From Desulfuromusa sp. (GTDB taxonomy: Bacteria > Desulfobacterota > Desulfuromonadia > Desulfuromonadales > Geopsychrobacteraceae), in the NCBI GenBank assembly GCA_027858895.1, contig JAQIBX010000171.1, forward strand, positions 1 through 35,597: 35,597 nucleotides of DNA, in the 5' to 3' direction. The notes below the pieces were generated by a model. It did not search any database. It saw only the letters and a program-made list of their open reading frames with translations, and was not told where the DNA came from. This document shows, piece by piece, positions 7,859 through 14,961 of the stretch; within the stretch, counting starts at the first letter, position 1; every line of letters begins with the position of its first letter. A program made the translations under genes and the position numbers.

Positions 7859-9826
7859 ATGATTCGCCATCCTTTCGTTTTTTTTAACAATCTAAAAATT
7901 CGCTGGAAACTGTTGGTTATTATTCTACCGTTGGTGGTCATTCCTATTTTTCTGCTCGGTGGAACCATCGGTTACATTGCCACGAATCAGGCTTATAAAG
8001 GGTTAGCGAGCACCAGTAAGGCTGACCTTGACCATATGGCTAGTTTTACCCTTGATCTGTTGGAGGGGCATTATCGTCAATTTGAAGTGTCTCGCAAGGA
8101 TAAAAAAAGAATTGTCCAGCAGGAAATGAAAACTTTGGTTAGATTTGCCCGCAATCAGATCAATGAGCAACAAGAACCGATTGTATCAGGGACTATTGAT
8201 CTGGCAACCGGTCAGAAAATAATTCGCAATAGCTTTAAAAAAGTAAGTATTGGTAGCAGTGGCTATCTGTTTGCTCTCACCACCAAGGGGGTTTTAACTG
8301 TTCATCCTAGTCGTGAGGGGGAAAATATCATTGAGGTGCAGGATGAGGAAGGTCGCTTCTTTATCCGTGAGCTTATCGAAAAGGCACTGGCATCTAACCC
8401 AGAAGAAATCCTCTATACGATCTACCCATGGCAGAATGAAGAACTAGGAGACAGACGATCACGAAACAAAATAGTTGCCTATTCCTACTGCCGTAAGTGG
8501 GACTGGATTGTCGCTGCGGGTGGATACCTTGATGAAACCTATGACAATCCTGCATTTGAAAAAAAAGCTCTGACAGCTCTTGCTCAGCAGATCAAAAACA
8601 AAAGAGTCGGAAAAACCGGATACATCTATGCTATGTCCAGTAATGGCGTGTTGACCATTCATCCTGATGCCGAGGGACAAAACCTTCTATCTGTCAATGA
8701 TAATGAAAGTCGGGTTTTTACAGCTGAGATGATTGCAAAAAAAAATGGCTGGATTCGCTACCCGTGGCGTAATCCAGGAGAAAAAAAAGCTCGGATGAAG
8801 ATTGTTCGCTACCGTTATTTTGAACCTTGGGACTGGATTATTGCTGTTGGCAGTTACGAAGATGAATTTTACGAAGCAGCAAATAATCTTAAATGGCAAA
8901 TTGCCAAATATGTGTTGCTATTGCCGTTAGTGGTTGGATTAATCGCCACCGTTTTATTATTCTGGGCCTCTAAGATTCTGACCGATCCGATTCATAAAAT
9001 GATCTTGGTCATCCGCAAAGTCAAACAAGGGCGATTGGATGAGAAGATGCCGGTAAAAAATCACGACGAGCTTGGGGAAATGGCGATGTCCTTCAACCGT
9101 ATGACCCAGATGATAAAAAAGAACCAGGCGCTGGAAGCAACCCTTGCCCAGCAGGGGAAAATGGCTTCACTTGGAGTGCTTTCCTCGGGAGTTGCCCATG
9201 AAATTAATAACCCTCTTGGTGTCATCCTGGGCTATGCTGCTCACCTGGAAAGCAAGATAGAAAAAGACGATCCCAACTATACTTTCATTAGTGAGATAAA
9301 GCGGGAGAGTAAGCGTTGTAAAAAGATTGTCCAGAATTTGCTCAGCTATTCACGGACTCCCAGACCGGTTCTTGAACCCACCGATGTCAACCGTTTGCTC
9401 CATCAAATTATTGATTTTGCCGGAAATCATTCTGATCTTTACCATGTTCACATCGTCGAGAGCTTTGCTGCCGATATCCCAACATTTTCAACCGACATGG
9501 ATCAACTCCGCCAAGTTTCTATCAACCTGCTGCTCAATGCGGCATCCGCATCTACTGAAGGAGGGGAGATTAGAGTTTCAACCCGCCTTGATGCAGATCA
9601 ATATGTTCGTATCGAGTTTTCCGACGAGGGTGAAGGGATCTCTGATGAAAATCAGGAGAAAATATTTGAACCTTTTTTTACCACAAAAACCCGAGGAACC
9701 GGCTTAGGTCTTGCTATTACCAAACAGATCATTGATATGCACCAAGGTGAAATTTTTATAGATTCAGCAATTGGGCGAGGAACAACGGTTGTCGTTCGGT
9801 TACCCTTGGTCCGGGAAGAATATTAA
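7859..9826 (+). CDS. Membrane sensor histidine kinase with tandem Cache domains
   Basis: A 655-residue sensor. TM1 (about 17-42) and TM2 (about 350-372) bracket an extracytoplasmic region holding two copies of a single-Cache-like unit: GSSGYLFALTTKGVLTVHP and GKTGYIYAMSSNGVLTIHP, each followed by YPW and a WDWI(V/I)A segment. Cache domains of this sort bind small organic ligands, often carboxylates. HAMP follows (about 375-425), then HisKA with His447 in VAHEINNPLG, and HATPase with the N-box NLLLNAASA, DEGEGI, and FEPFFTTKTRGTGLGLAI. The ATG at 7859 has a G-rich Shine-Dalgarno (7851-7855); a TTG at 7826 is in frame but less likely. The partner regulator is the next gene, 208 bp downstream. 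The adjoining carboxylate transporters suggest the signal, as inference. Confidence 0.9.
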   Translation: MIRHPFVFFNNLKIRWKLLVIILPLVVIPIFLLGGTIGYIATNQAYKGLASTSKADLDHMASFTLDLLEGHYRQFEVSRKDKKRIVQQEMKTLVRFARNQINEQQEPIVSGTIDLATGQKIIRNSFKKVSIGSSGYLFALTTKGVLTVHPSREGENIIEVQDEEGRFFIRELIEKALASNPEEILYTIYPWQNEELGDRRSRNKIVAYSYCRKWDWIVAAGGYLDETYDNPAFEKKALTALAQQIKNKRVGKTGYIYAMSSNGVLTIHPDAEGQNLLSVNDNESRVFTAEMIAKKNGWIRYPWRNPGEKKARMKIVRYRYFEPWDWIIAVGSYEDEFYEAANNLKWQIAKYVLLLPLVVGLIATVLLFWASKILTDPIHKMILVIRKVKQGRLDEKMPVKNHDELGEMAMSFNRMTQMIKKNQALEATLAQQGKMASLGVLSSGVAHEINNPLGVILGYAAHLESKIEKDDPNYTFISEIKRESKRCKKIVQNLLSYSRTPRPVLEPTDVNRLLHQIIDFAGNHSDLYHVHIVESFAADIPTFSTDMDQLRQVSINLLLNAASASTEGGEIRVSTRLDADQYVRIEFSDEGEGISDENQEKIFEPFFTTKTRGTGLGLAITKQIIDMHQGEIFIDSAIGRGTTVVVRLPLVREEY

Positions 9827-9828
9827 AT

Positions 9829-9870
9829 AGTGCTCATCCGCAAAACGATGGATGGGCACTAGGCAGTTTT
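9829..9870 (+). terminator. Hairpin just after the kinase gene
   Basis: AGTGCTCATC (9829-9838) pairs with GATGGGCACT (9851-9860) with one G-U pair; AGGCAGTTTT follows. The T-run is short, so this may reduce rather than stop transcription into the response regulator. Confidence 0.45.
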
Positions 9871-9883
9871 CATATGGGAAATG

Positions 9884-10008
9884 AGCAATTTATTGCAAGG
9901 TCAAGGAAATCAAGGGCTTGCACGGAGGCGTACACCGGTACGCCGCACAAGCAAGGCCGCAGATTGACGCTGAGATTGTAAAAAAGGGCCGTTTCCGGGT
10001 GAAAACTA
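9884..10008. repeat. Palindromic intergenic repeat-like element between kinase and regulator
   Basis: The element has a central stem GGCGTAC/GTACGCC (9927-9933/9938-9944) with a GCTTG/CAAGC outer arm (9916-9920/9948-9952), and flanks GAGCAATTTATTGCAAGG and GGGCCGTTTCCGGGTG. From memory, similar blocks are scattered in intergenic regions of Desulfuromonas/Geobacter-type genomes; I cannot verify this here. A minus-strand open frame across it (9870-10115) is a by-product of the repeat, not a gene I would call. Confidence 0.45.
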
Positions 10009-10034
10009 AATAGACAAGAACTTAGGATCACATC

Positions 10035-11396
10035 ATGGCCAAAAAAATTATGATTATCGATGATGAGGAAGGTCTCTGCCGAATGATGTCCATTGTCTTG
10101 ATGGATGATGGCCATGCTGTTCGCACCTTTAGTGATCCACGAGAGGCCGTCGAGCTATTTCGACCGGGCACCTGGGATTTGGTTATCAGCGATATTAAAA
10201 TGCCAGGGATGAATGGTCTGGAAGTTCTGCAAAGAATCAAGGCCTGCGAACCGCATATCCCAATCATTGTGATTACTGCCTTTGCTACGGTAGAGATGTC
10301 CATTCAGGCGTTGCGTAAAGGCGCCTATGATATGTTGACAAAACCATTTGAGCCAGAAGAACTGCTATTCCGGGTGCGCAACGCATTGAATCAGAAAGAA
10401 TTGATGACGGAAAATCAGCAATTGCGTGCAGAGCTGGCAGGAAAATACAACTTCGACAAGATTATTGGTGCTTCAACGATATTGCAGCAACTGCTCAATA
10501 AAGTCGAAAAAGTTGCTGCTCGTGACACCTCTGCTCTGATTACTGGTGAATCTGGAACCGGTAAAGAACTGATAGCTCAAGCCATTCACTATAATTCTCC
10601 ACGTAAGGAAAAGCCTTTCATTGCGATTAACTGCGGCGCTATCCCCGCTTCGGTGCTGGAAAGTGAGCTGTTTGGACATAAAAAAGGTGCTTTTACCGGA
10701 GCTAACTCAGATAAAGATGGGTTGTTTAAGGCTGCTGACGGGGGAACCCTGTTTCTGGATGAAATAGGTAATTTGCCCATAACGGTGCAGAAAACTTTGT
10801 TGCGTTTTTTACAAGAGCAGGAATTTCACCGGGTTGGTGATACCGTTCCGACTCAGGTCGATGTCAGGCTGATTTCTGCAACCAACTCCGATCTGGAAAA
10901 AGAGGTTGTAGAAGGAACCTTCCGGGAAGATCTTTTTTATCGACTGAATGTTATTAACCTGCATCTACCACCCCTGCGACAGCGCAAAGCGGACATTGCC
11001 CTTCTGTCCGCCCATTTTATCGAGCAACAAAATAAAAAGTTTAACACTTCTGTTGCGGGCTTTTCAGCTGAAGCTCAACAGGTCACCATCGATTATGCCT
11101 GGCCTGGAAATATTCGCCAGTTGAAAAATGTTATTGAAGCGTGCATGACGATTGAAACCGAACAAGAAATCAGTTTGGCAACGGTGGCTCAATTTATTGA
11201 GATTGATTCCAGTGTAGGTAGCAGCGAAGATTACAATCATGCTTTGGCACATTTTGAGATCGATTATCTGCGCCAGCTTCTGACTTCAGTGGATGGGAAT
11301 ATTGAGGAAGCAGCAAAGAAAGCGAGCATGAATATGGCAACAATCTACCGGAAATTGAAAAAATATGGATTGCGCAAAGAGGATATGCTGAACTGA
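10035..11396 (+). CDS. Sigma-54-dependent response regulator (NtrC family)
   Basis: A 453-residue transcription activator. The receiver domain (1-120) has the acidic pair in MIIDDEEG, phosphoacceptor Asp53 in VISDIKMPG, and Lys103 in LTKPFEP. The AAA+ domain (about 142-375) has Walker A GESGTGKE (about 168), the sigma-54 contact loop GAFTGA (about 218) and Walker B GGTLFLDEIG (about 236). A Fis-type helix-turn-helix ends the protein (GNIEEAAKKASMNMATIYRKL is the recognition region). All key residues are present, so it should activate sigma-54 promoters after phosphorylation by the kinase encoded just upstream. The likely local target is the -24/-12 promoter at 14355-14371 with the 18-bp palindrome at 14441; that link is inference from proximity and geometry. 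Confidence 0.95.
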   Translation: MAKKIMIIDDEEGLCRMMSIVLMDDGHAVRTFSDPREAVELFRPGTWDLVISDIKMPGMNGLEVLQRIKACEPHIPIIVITAFATVEMSIQALRKGAYDMLTKPFEPEELLFRVRNALNQKELMTENQQLRAELAGKYNFDKIIGASTILQQLLNKVEKVAARDTSALITGESGTGKELIAQAIHYNSPRKEKPFIAINCGAIPASVLESELFGHKKGAFTGANSDKDGLFKAADGGTLFLDEIGNLPITVQKTLLRFLQEQEFHRVGDTVPTQVDVRLISATNSDLEKEVVEGTFREDLFYRLNVINLHLPPLRQRKADIALLSAHFIEQQNKKFNTSVAGFSAEAQQVTIDYAWPGNIRQLKNVIEACMTIETEQEISLATVAQFIEIDSSVGSSEDYNHALAHFEIDYLRQLLTSVDGNIEEAAKKASMNMATIYRKLKKYGLRKEDMLN

Positions 11397-11442
11397 CGGC
11401 TAGAAGTCAGGTTGGCGCCACTGACAAATTAAGGTGACTAAG

Positions 11443-11787
11443 CTAAAAAATAACCACTTCAAGACGAAACATCTCCATAAAGGTCATTCCCACCGGCTTC
11501 ATGACCCACAGTGCAAGGGCGCAGATAATCAGAAAAACCATCGTCCAATTGAGAATCTGGGTTCGTAGCGTCCAGTTTGGCTCTTTACGTGGATTACCAT
11601 CTTTATCCAGCTTTGGTGAACGAGTACGCGGATTTTTACGTAATAATCGTCCGGAGGAGAGAAAGATGAGGCCCGAGACAAGAAACTGGGGCATAACATC
11701 GGTACTGAGGACCCCAGCTGTCAGCATGATGGCATAATAAACCAGGGCAACCAACCCTAGAATTGTCATTTGTTGACCAAGATTCAT
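11443..11787 (-). CDS. Small membrane protein, unknown function
   Basis: A 114-residue protein I do not recognise. Two closely spaced hydrophobic segments lie at about residues 8-45 (LVALVYYAIMLTAGV, FLVSGLIFLSSG), then a basic cytoplasmic-like loop rich in Arg/Lys/Pro (LLRKNPRTRSPKLDKDGN), then a third segment at about 80-100 (MVFLIICALALWVM). It lies downstream of, and on the same strand as, the AceTr/MFS transporter genes with a 141-bp gap, and converges with the response regulator gene. No good Shine-Dalgarno is visible; Met7 is an alternative start. It might be an accessory subunit of the transporter cluster, but nothing in the sequence proves that. Confidence 0.6.
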   Translation of the reverse strand: MNLGQQMTILGLVALVYYAIMLTAGVLSTDVMPQFLVSGLIFLSSGRLLRKNPRTRSPKLDKDGNPRKEPNWTLRTQILNWTMVFLIICALALWVMKPVGMTFMEMFRLEVVIF

Positions 11788-11928
11788 CGTTTTGTGCCAC
11801 TTGTTTTTGATTGGTAGAAAATAGTGTTTCCATAGATGAAAATACCCGCAAGCTGTTTTTTTTTCAACTTGAATCGTGTTTAATCAAGACACTTTGCAGC
11901 CAAGCTGAATAGGTAAAAATACTTTGGT

Positions 11929-12519
11929 TCAGGATTCATTAGCTTCGACAGCGATATCAGCCCATTCCCCCAAAGGCAATATCACCCGACCCCGCACTTG
12001 ATTACAGGTCTGCGCTATAACCATATACGCCGCGACCAGTGAGGCAAATATCCCGGTACCGCTACCGACAAACAGAAAAACCCGGTCAGCGCGCAAATAA
12101 TCCATTGCCAGAGCCAGAAAGAAGAACATCATCGCTCCGTAAAGGGCTTGAATCGCAACACTTTGGCGAAAGCTAGCGAGAAATATAATCGAAATAAACA
12201 GACCCCAGAGGCTCATAAAGGAGAACATCGTGACTGGATCAGGGTGGCGGCCCACTCCAAGTTGTGGGGCAATTTCATAACTGAACAACGATAACCAGAA
12301 AATTCCCAGCGGCAATAATGTCGCCGCAGCATAGGCATGTCCCTGTTGTTGACTACGAATTCCGAGCAGAAGCTGTGTGCAGCCTCCACCAAGAAGGATC
12401 GCTCCGGTCAGGTATATTGGTGGATTAAAGGGTTCGATCTGGCTGAAGATATAAGCTACCAATGTTACAGCCAACGCCAGCAATCCTAGCGTTGGCAATC
12501 TGTCTTGCTGCGTGGTCAT
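11929..12519 (-). CDS. AceTr/SatP (GPR1/FUN34/YaaH) family transporter
   Basis: A 196-residue protein with six predicted membrane segments. The order of motifs follows the acetate/succinate transporter family: LGLLALAV near the N-terminus (in place of the usual NPAPLGL), LPLGIFWLSLFSYE in the middle, SLWGLFISIIF, and the terminal RVILPLGEW, which is close to the family's conserved TVLPLG ending. The missing NPAPLGL signature is unusual and may change substrate selectivity. I place the start at the ATG of MTTQQ (12519), which has GGGAG 5 nt upstream; an in-frame upstream ATG at 12573 would force a 34-nt hairpin into the coding sequence. It follows the OFA transporter gene with a short gap, probably in one operon. 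Likely cargo is acetate or another short monocarboxylate. Confidence 0.72.
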   Translation of the reverse strand: MTTQQDRLPTLGLLALAVTLVAYIFSQIEPFNPPIYLTGAILLGGGCTQLLLGIRSQQQGHAYAAATLLPLGIFWLSLFSYEIAPQLGVGRHPDPVTMFSFMSLWGLFISIIFLASFRQSVAIQALYGAMMFFFLALAMDYLRADRVFLFVGSGTGIFASLVAAYMVIAQTCNQVRGRVILPLGEWADIAVEANES

Positions 12520-12537
12520 GATCGCTCCCATGCTATT

Positions 12538-12571
12538 GGAGAGAGCCTTGTCCCGAGACAGAGCTCTCTCC
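12538..12571 (-). promoter_or_regulatory. Intercistronic hairpin between MFS and AceTr genes
   Basis: GGAGAGAGC (12538-12546) pairs perfectly with GCTCTCTCC (12563-12571). The stem sits directly before the preferred AceTr start and after the MFS stop. With no U-run it is better read as an mRNA stability or expression-ratio element than as a terminator. Role inferred. Confidence 0.4.
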
Positions 12572-12594
12572 ATAGGTGGTAGATGGTCAAGCAG

Positions 12595-14313
12595 TTAATC
12601 CTGAACCTGCTGCAGAATCAGGTCTTCCTCTTCGATAAAAACCTCTTCTGTCTCGGTTACTGTTGCTGTTGCTTTCTGCGTACGCAGGGTCATGGCCATC
12701 ATTGCACCGACAAGAAGCAATACGCCGGCAACGATGAAGGATGAATCCATGCTGCCGGTTTTAACTTTCAGCATCTCAGAGACCCGTACCAGAACAAATG
12801 CGCCAATACCCCAGGCGGAGAACAGCAGGCCATAATTCATGCCGAAGTGTTTCATCCCCCAGCTATCCTTGGCAAACGATGGGAACAGGGAAAGGTTGGT
12901 TCCATAGTTGAAAACCATTACCGTTACCAGCAGCGCCACCAGAATCGGGCTGCTGCCCTTGCCACCGAGAATAGGAATCGCAGCAAACATCAGACATGCC
13001 TGAAAAGCCAACATGATACACAACGTTGTTGCTCGACCAATTTTGTCTGAAACTACACCTGCAATCAGTCGTCCGGCAGCATTACCGACCGACATGATGA
13101 CCACAACCAGGAAGGCCATTTCACCCATTGATGCTTTAGCCAGCCCTTTGGCACTGCCGATAACCATTAGTCCAGCACCTGAACCAATAAAGAAACAAAG
13201 CCACAGGGTGTAGAATTTTGCGTTAGTAAAAAGCTGTGACGGTTTCAGATCGGGAACGGTTGAAACTGTTTTGGTTTCCATCTGTTTGGCATCTGAATCA
13301 GCAACATAGCCTTCTGGTGGATTAGAGATCAGCATACCCAGACCGCTGACCACTATCGCAAAAGCAATACCAAAATACATCATCGACTGCTGTAGACCAA
13401 CTGTCGCTAACAGATATTTAGCCAGTGGGGCAATATAGACTGACGCCAAGCCAAAACCGGAGACGACAATTCCAGCGATCAGTCCGGTTTTGGCCGGAGA
13501 AAACCACTTTAATGCCGGTGGCGTTGCCGCCGAATAGCCGAAGCCGATCCCGGTTCCTGCCAACATCCCGAAACCAGCCACCCAAGCCCAATAATTGGTC
13601 GTTTGTGAAATCCAGACAAAACCGGCACCAACCAGTAACCCACCGATTGCACAGGTGGCTTTAGGGCCAAACTTATCCTGAAATTTCCCTGCAATAATCA
13701 TTGCAGCTGCAAATGCCAGACATGCAACGGCATAAGGGTCGTTGATGCTTGCTGCATTCCAGGAAAAGGCGCCTTCTCCGCCAGCGGCGATTGAATCTGC
13801 TATAGCACCTTTAAAAATACTCCAAGTATACAGAATGCCCAGCGCCAGGTTGATCCCAGTACCGGCTAGCACAACCTGCAGGCCGCGATGTTTAATTTTT
13901 TGTGGTTGCATAATAGTTCTCTCCCTTGTTGGCAGTTCCGCGACCAAAGAATCGGATTCTTCGGCAAGATCGGAATTTAGTTTATTGCATCGATAAGAAG
14001 ACGTTACGTCTTTAAGGCGTTGGGATAGTGGCCATTTATTACTGAATTTGATCTTGATAGGCGTGTGGTTTACGTGAGGTCTGATTTCAGGCGCAGGTGA
14101 CGTTAGTGGAATAGATTTTTTGGTCGACCCAGTTCGACCTGCGAACTTTTCAAGAACTTCCGGGTGACTTGTAGCCAGGTCGTCAAATTTGTCGCATTCC
14201 AGGTAACGGGAGGAGCAGAAGTGAGACATTGCTACAACGTCATACGGAGAAATATAGTCTTCGCCCACATCGCAAAACTTTTTATTGTGGTCAAAATAAG
14301 GACATATCGGCAT
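12595..14313 (-). CDS. OFA-family MFS carboxylate transporter with Cys-rich N-terminal extension
   Basis: The 572-residue frame has two parts. Residues 135-572 form a standard 12-TM major facilitator of the oxalate/formate antiporter family (GLQVVLAGTGINLALGILY in TM1; the loop AGKFQDKFGPK). Residues 1-50 carry four spaced cysteines (CPYFDHNKKFC, HFCSSRYLEC) like a small metal-site peptide, followed by an 80-residue hydrophilic linker. Translation from 14313 is supported by AAGGAGG 5 nt upstream. An internal in-frame ATG at 13911 also has a good site (GGGAG), and starts exactly where normal family members begin. Both products may be made, or an upstream peptide gene may have lost its stop. 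Transcription probably begins near 14345 from a sigma-54 promoter. Substrate likely a short carboxylate such as acetate, formate or oxalate. Confidence 0.85.
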   Translation of the reverse strand: MPICPYFDHNKKFCDVGEDYISPYDVVAMSHFCSSRYLECDKFDDLATSHPEVLEKFAGRTGSTKKSIPLTSPAPEIRPHVNHTPIKIKFSNKWPLSQRLKDVTSSYRCNKLNSDLAEESDSLVAELPTRERTIMQPQKIKHRGLQVVLAGTGINLALGILYTWSIFKGAIADSIAAGGEGAFSWNAASINDPYAVACLAFAAAMIIAGKFQDKFGPKATCAIGGLLVGAGFVWISQTTNYWAWVAGFGMLAGTGIGFGYSAATPPALKWFSPAKTGLIAGIVVSGFGLASVYIAPLAKYLLATVGLQQSMMYFGIAFAIVVSGLGMLISNPPEGYVADSDAKQMETKTVSTVPDLKPSQLFTNAKFYTLWLCFFIGSGAGLMVIGSAKGLAKASMGEMAFLVVVIMSVGNAAGRLIAGVVSDKIGRATTLCIMLAFQACLMFAAIPILGGKGSSPILVALLVTVMVFNYGTNLSLFPSFAKDSWGMKHFGMNYGLLFSAWGIGAFVLVRVSEMLKVKTGSMDSSFIVAGVLLLVGAMMAMTLRTQKATATVTETEEVFIEEEDLILQQVQD

Positions 14314-14354
14314 GGTTTCCTCCTTAATAACTGTGTTCTATAGCTGTGGTTCAA

Positions 14355-14371
14355 TCGCAACCCGCATGCCA
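14355..14371 (-). promoter_or_regulatory. Predicted sigma-54 (-24/-12) promoter of the transporter operon
   Basis: Read on the minus strand: TGGCATGCGGGTTGCGA. GG and GC are separated by exactly 10 bp, as RpoN requires, and the boxes match TGGCAY-N5-TTGC. The predicted start is near 14345, leaving a 32-nt leader with AAGGAGG before the ATG at 14313. The neighbouring genes include an NtrC-type regulator. Confidence 0.7.
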
Positions 14372-14440
14372 ACTTTTAAAATAAAATATCGAATAATTAC
14401 GATAGGTTGGCGACGGATGGATTTTTCTTGGAAGTGCCTG

Positions 14441-14458
14441 TTTCGCAAATTTGCGAAA
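14441..14458. promoter_or_regulatory. Perfect 18-bp palindrome, candidate enhancer (UAS) site 1
   Basis: TTTCGCAAATTTGCGAAA is a perfect dyad. Its centre lies about 105 bp upstream of the predicted sigma-54 start near 14345, the usual distance for an enhancer-binding protein site. The probable binder is the response regulator at 10035-11396; this is inference. Confidence 0.6.
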
Positions 14459-14611
14459 AGAAGTTCATTCTGTTGGCTGGAGAATCTCAGTGGGAATGAA
14501 GTGTTGTTATGCTTGTTAAGTCCTGATTTTTATCGTTTTTTAGAAAAGAAAAATCTTCGATCTGGTACAAAAAAACGTGGTTTTGCACTTTTAAAAAGCA
14601 CTTCATGTTTT

Positions 14612-14629
14612 TTTCGCAAATATGCAAAA
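14612..14629. promoter_or_regulatory. Imperfect copy of the palindrome, candidate enhancer site 2
   Basis: TTTCGCAAATATGCAAAA matches the palindrome at 14441-14458 at 16 of 18 positions. The two are 171 bp apart start to start, close to 16 helical turns, so they could lie on the same DNA face. The rest of the 14314-14961 gap is AT-rich and holds no convincing gene; an open plus-strand frame at 14312-14647 looks accidental. Confidence 0.45.
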
Positions 14630-14808
14630 AAACAGGTGGCGGTCTGAAATCAGGTTGACAGATACATGGAACTATTCTCAAACCTTTGTCTGCACTTAAT
14701 ATGGTTTGTCGTGTTGGTTGATTAAATCATTACTTTAAGATTCGTTGTAAAAGCTGGTGTAATTGCTGAAATTTAGCGTTCTCTCTTCACAAGATATTCA
14801 CAGCTGAT

Positions 14809-14856
14809 TGGCAATATGTTGTGTCTATGAAGTAAAAAAGATACTAGATGTAGTGA
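14809..14856 (+). promoter_or_regulatory. Tandem NrdR-box-like sites upstream of nrdD
   Basis: Box 1 TGGCAATATGTTGTGT (14809-14824) and box 2 ATACTAGATGTAGTGA (14841-14856) each match about 12 of 16 positions of the NrdR consensus ACACWATATATWGTGT. They start 32 bp apart, the roughly three-turn spacing typical of NrdR repressor pairs. NrdR is the ATP/dATP-sensing repressor of ribonucleotide reductase genes, which fits the gene downstream. Confidence 0.6.
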
Positions 14857-14961
14857 TTTTGTCTTGGGTCGCTAAGACACTTATGCTAATGTCTTCGACG
14901 TTACATTTTGATCATTTTTGTTGACATTATTTTCCTGCTCAGATGGGCAGGGAGGGGCACA

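Noticed and set aside
9870-10115. Minus-strand open frame between kinase and regulator
   Set aside because: It is read through a palindromic repeat and into the start of the regulator gene; likely an artefact of the repeat.
14312-14647. Plus-strand open frame of 111 codons in the nrdD/MFS gap
   Set aside because: It runs across the predicted sigma-54 promoter and palindrome, is low in complexity, has no convincing Shine-Dalgarno and resembles no protein I know.
14712-14735. FNR box upstream of nrdD (TTGATTAAATCAT)
   Set aside because: The half-sites are separated by 3 bp instead of the required 4, so a match to TTGAT-N4-ATCAA fails.
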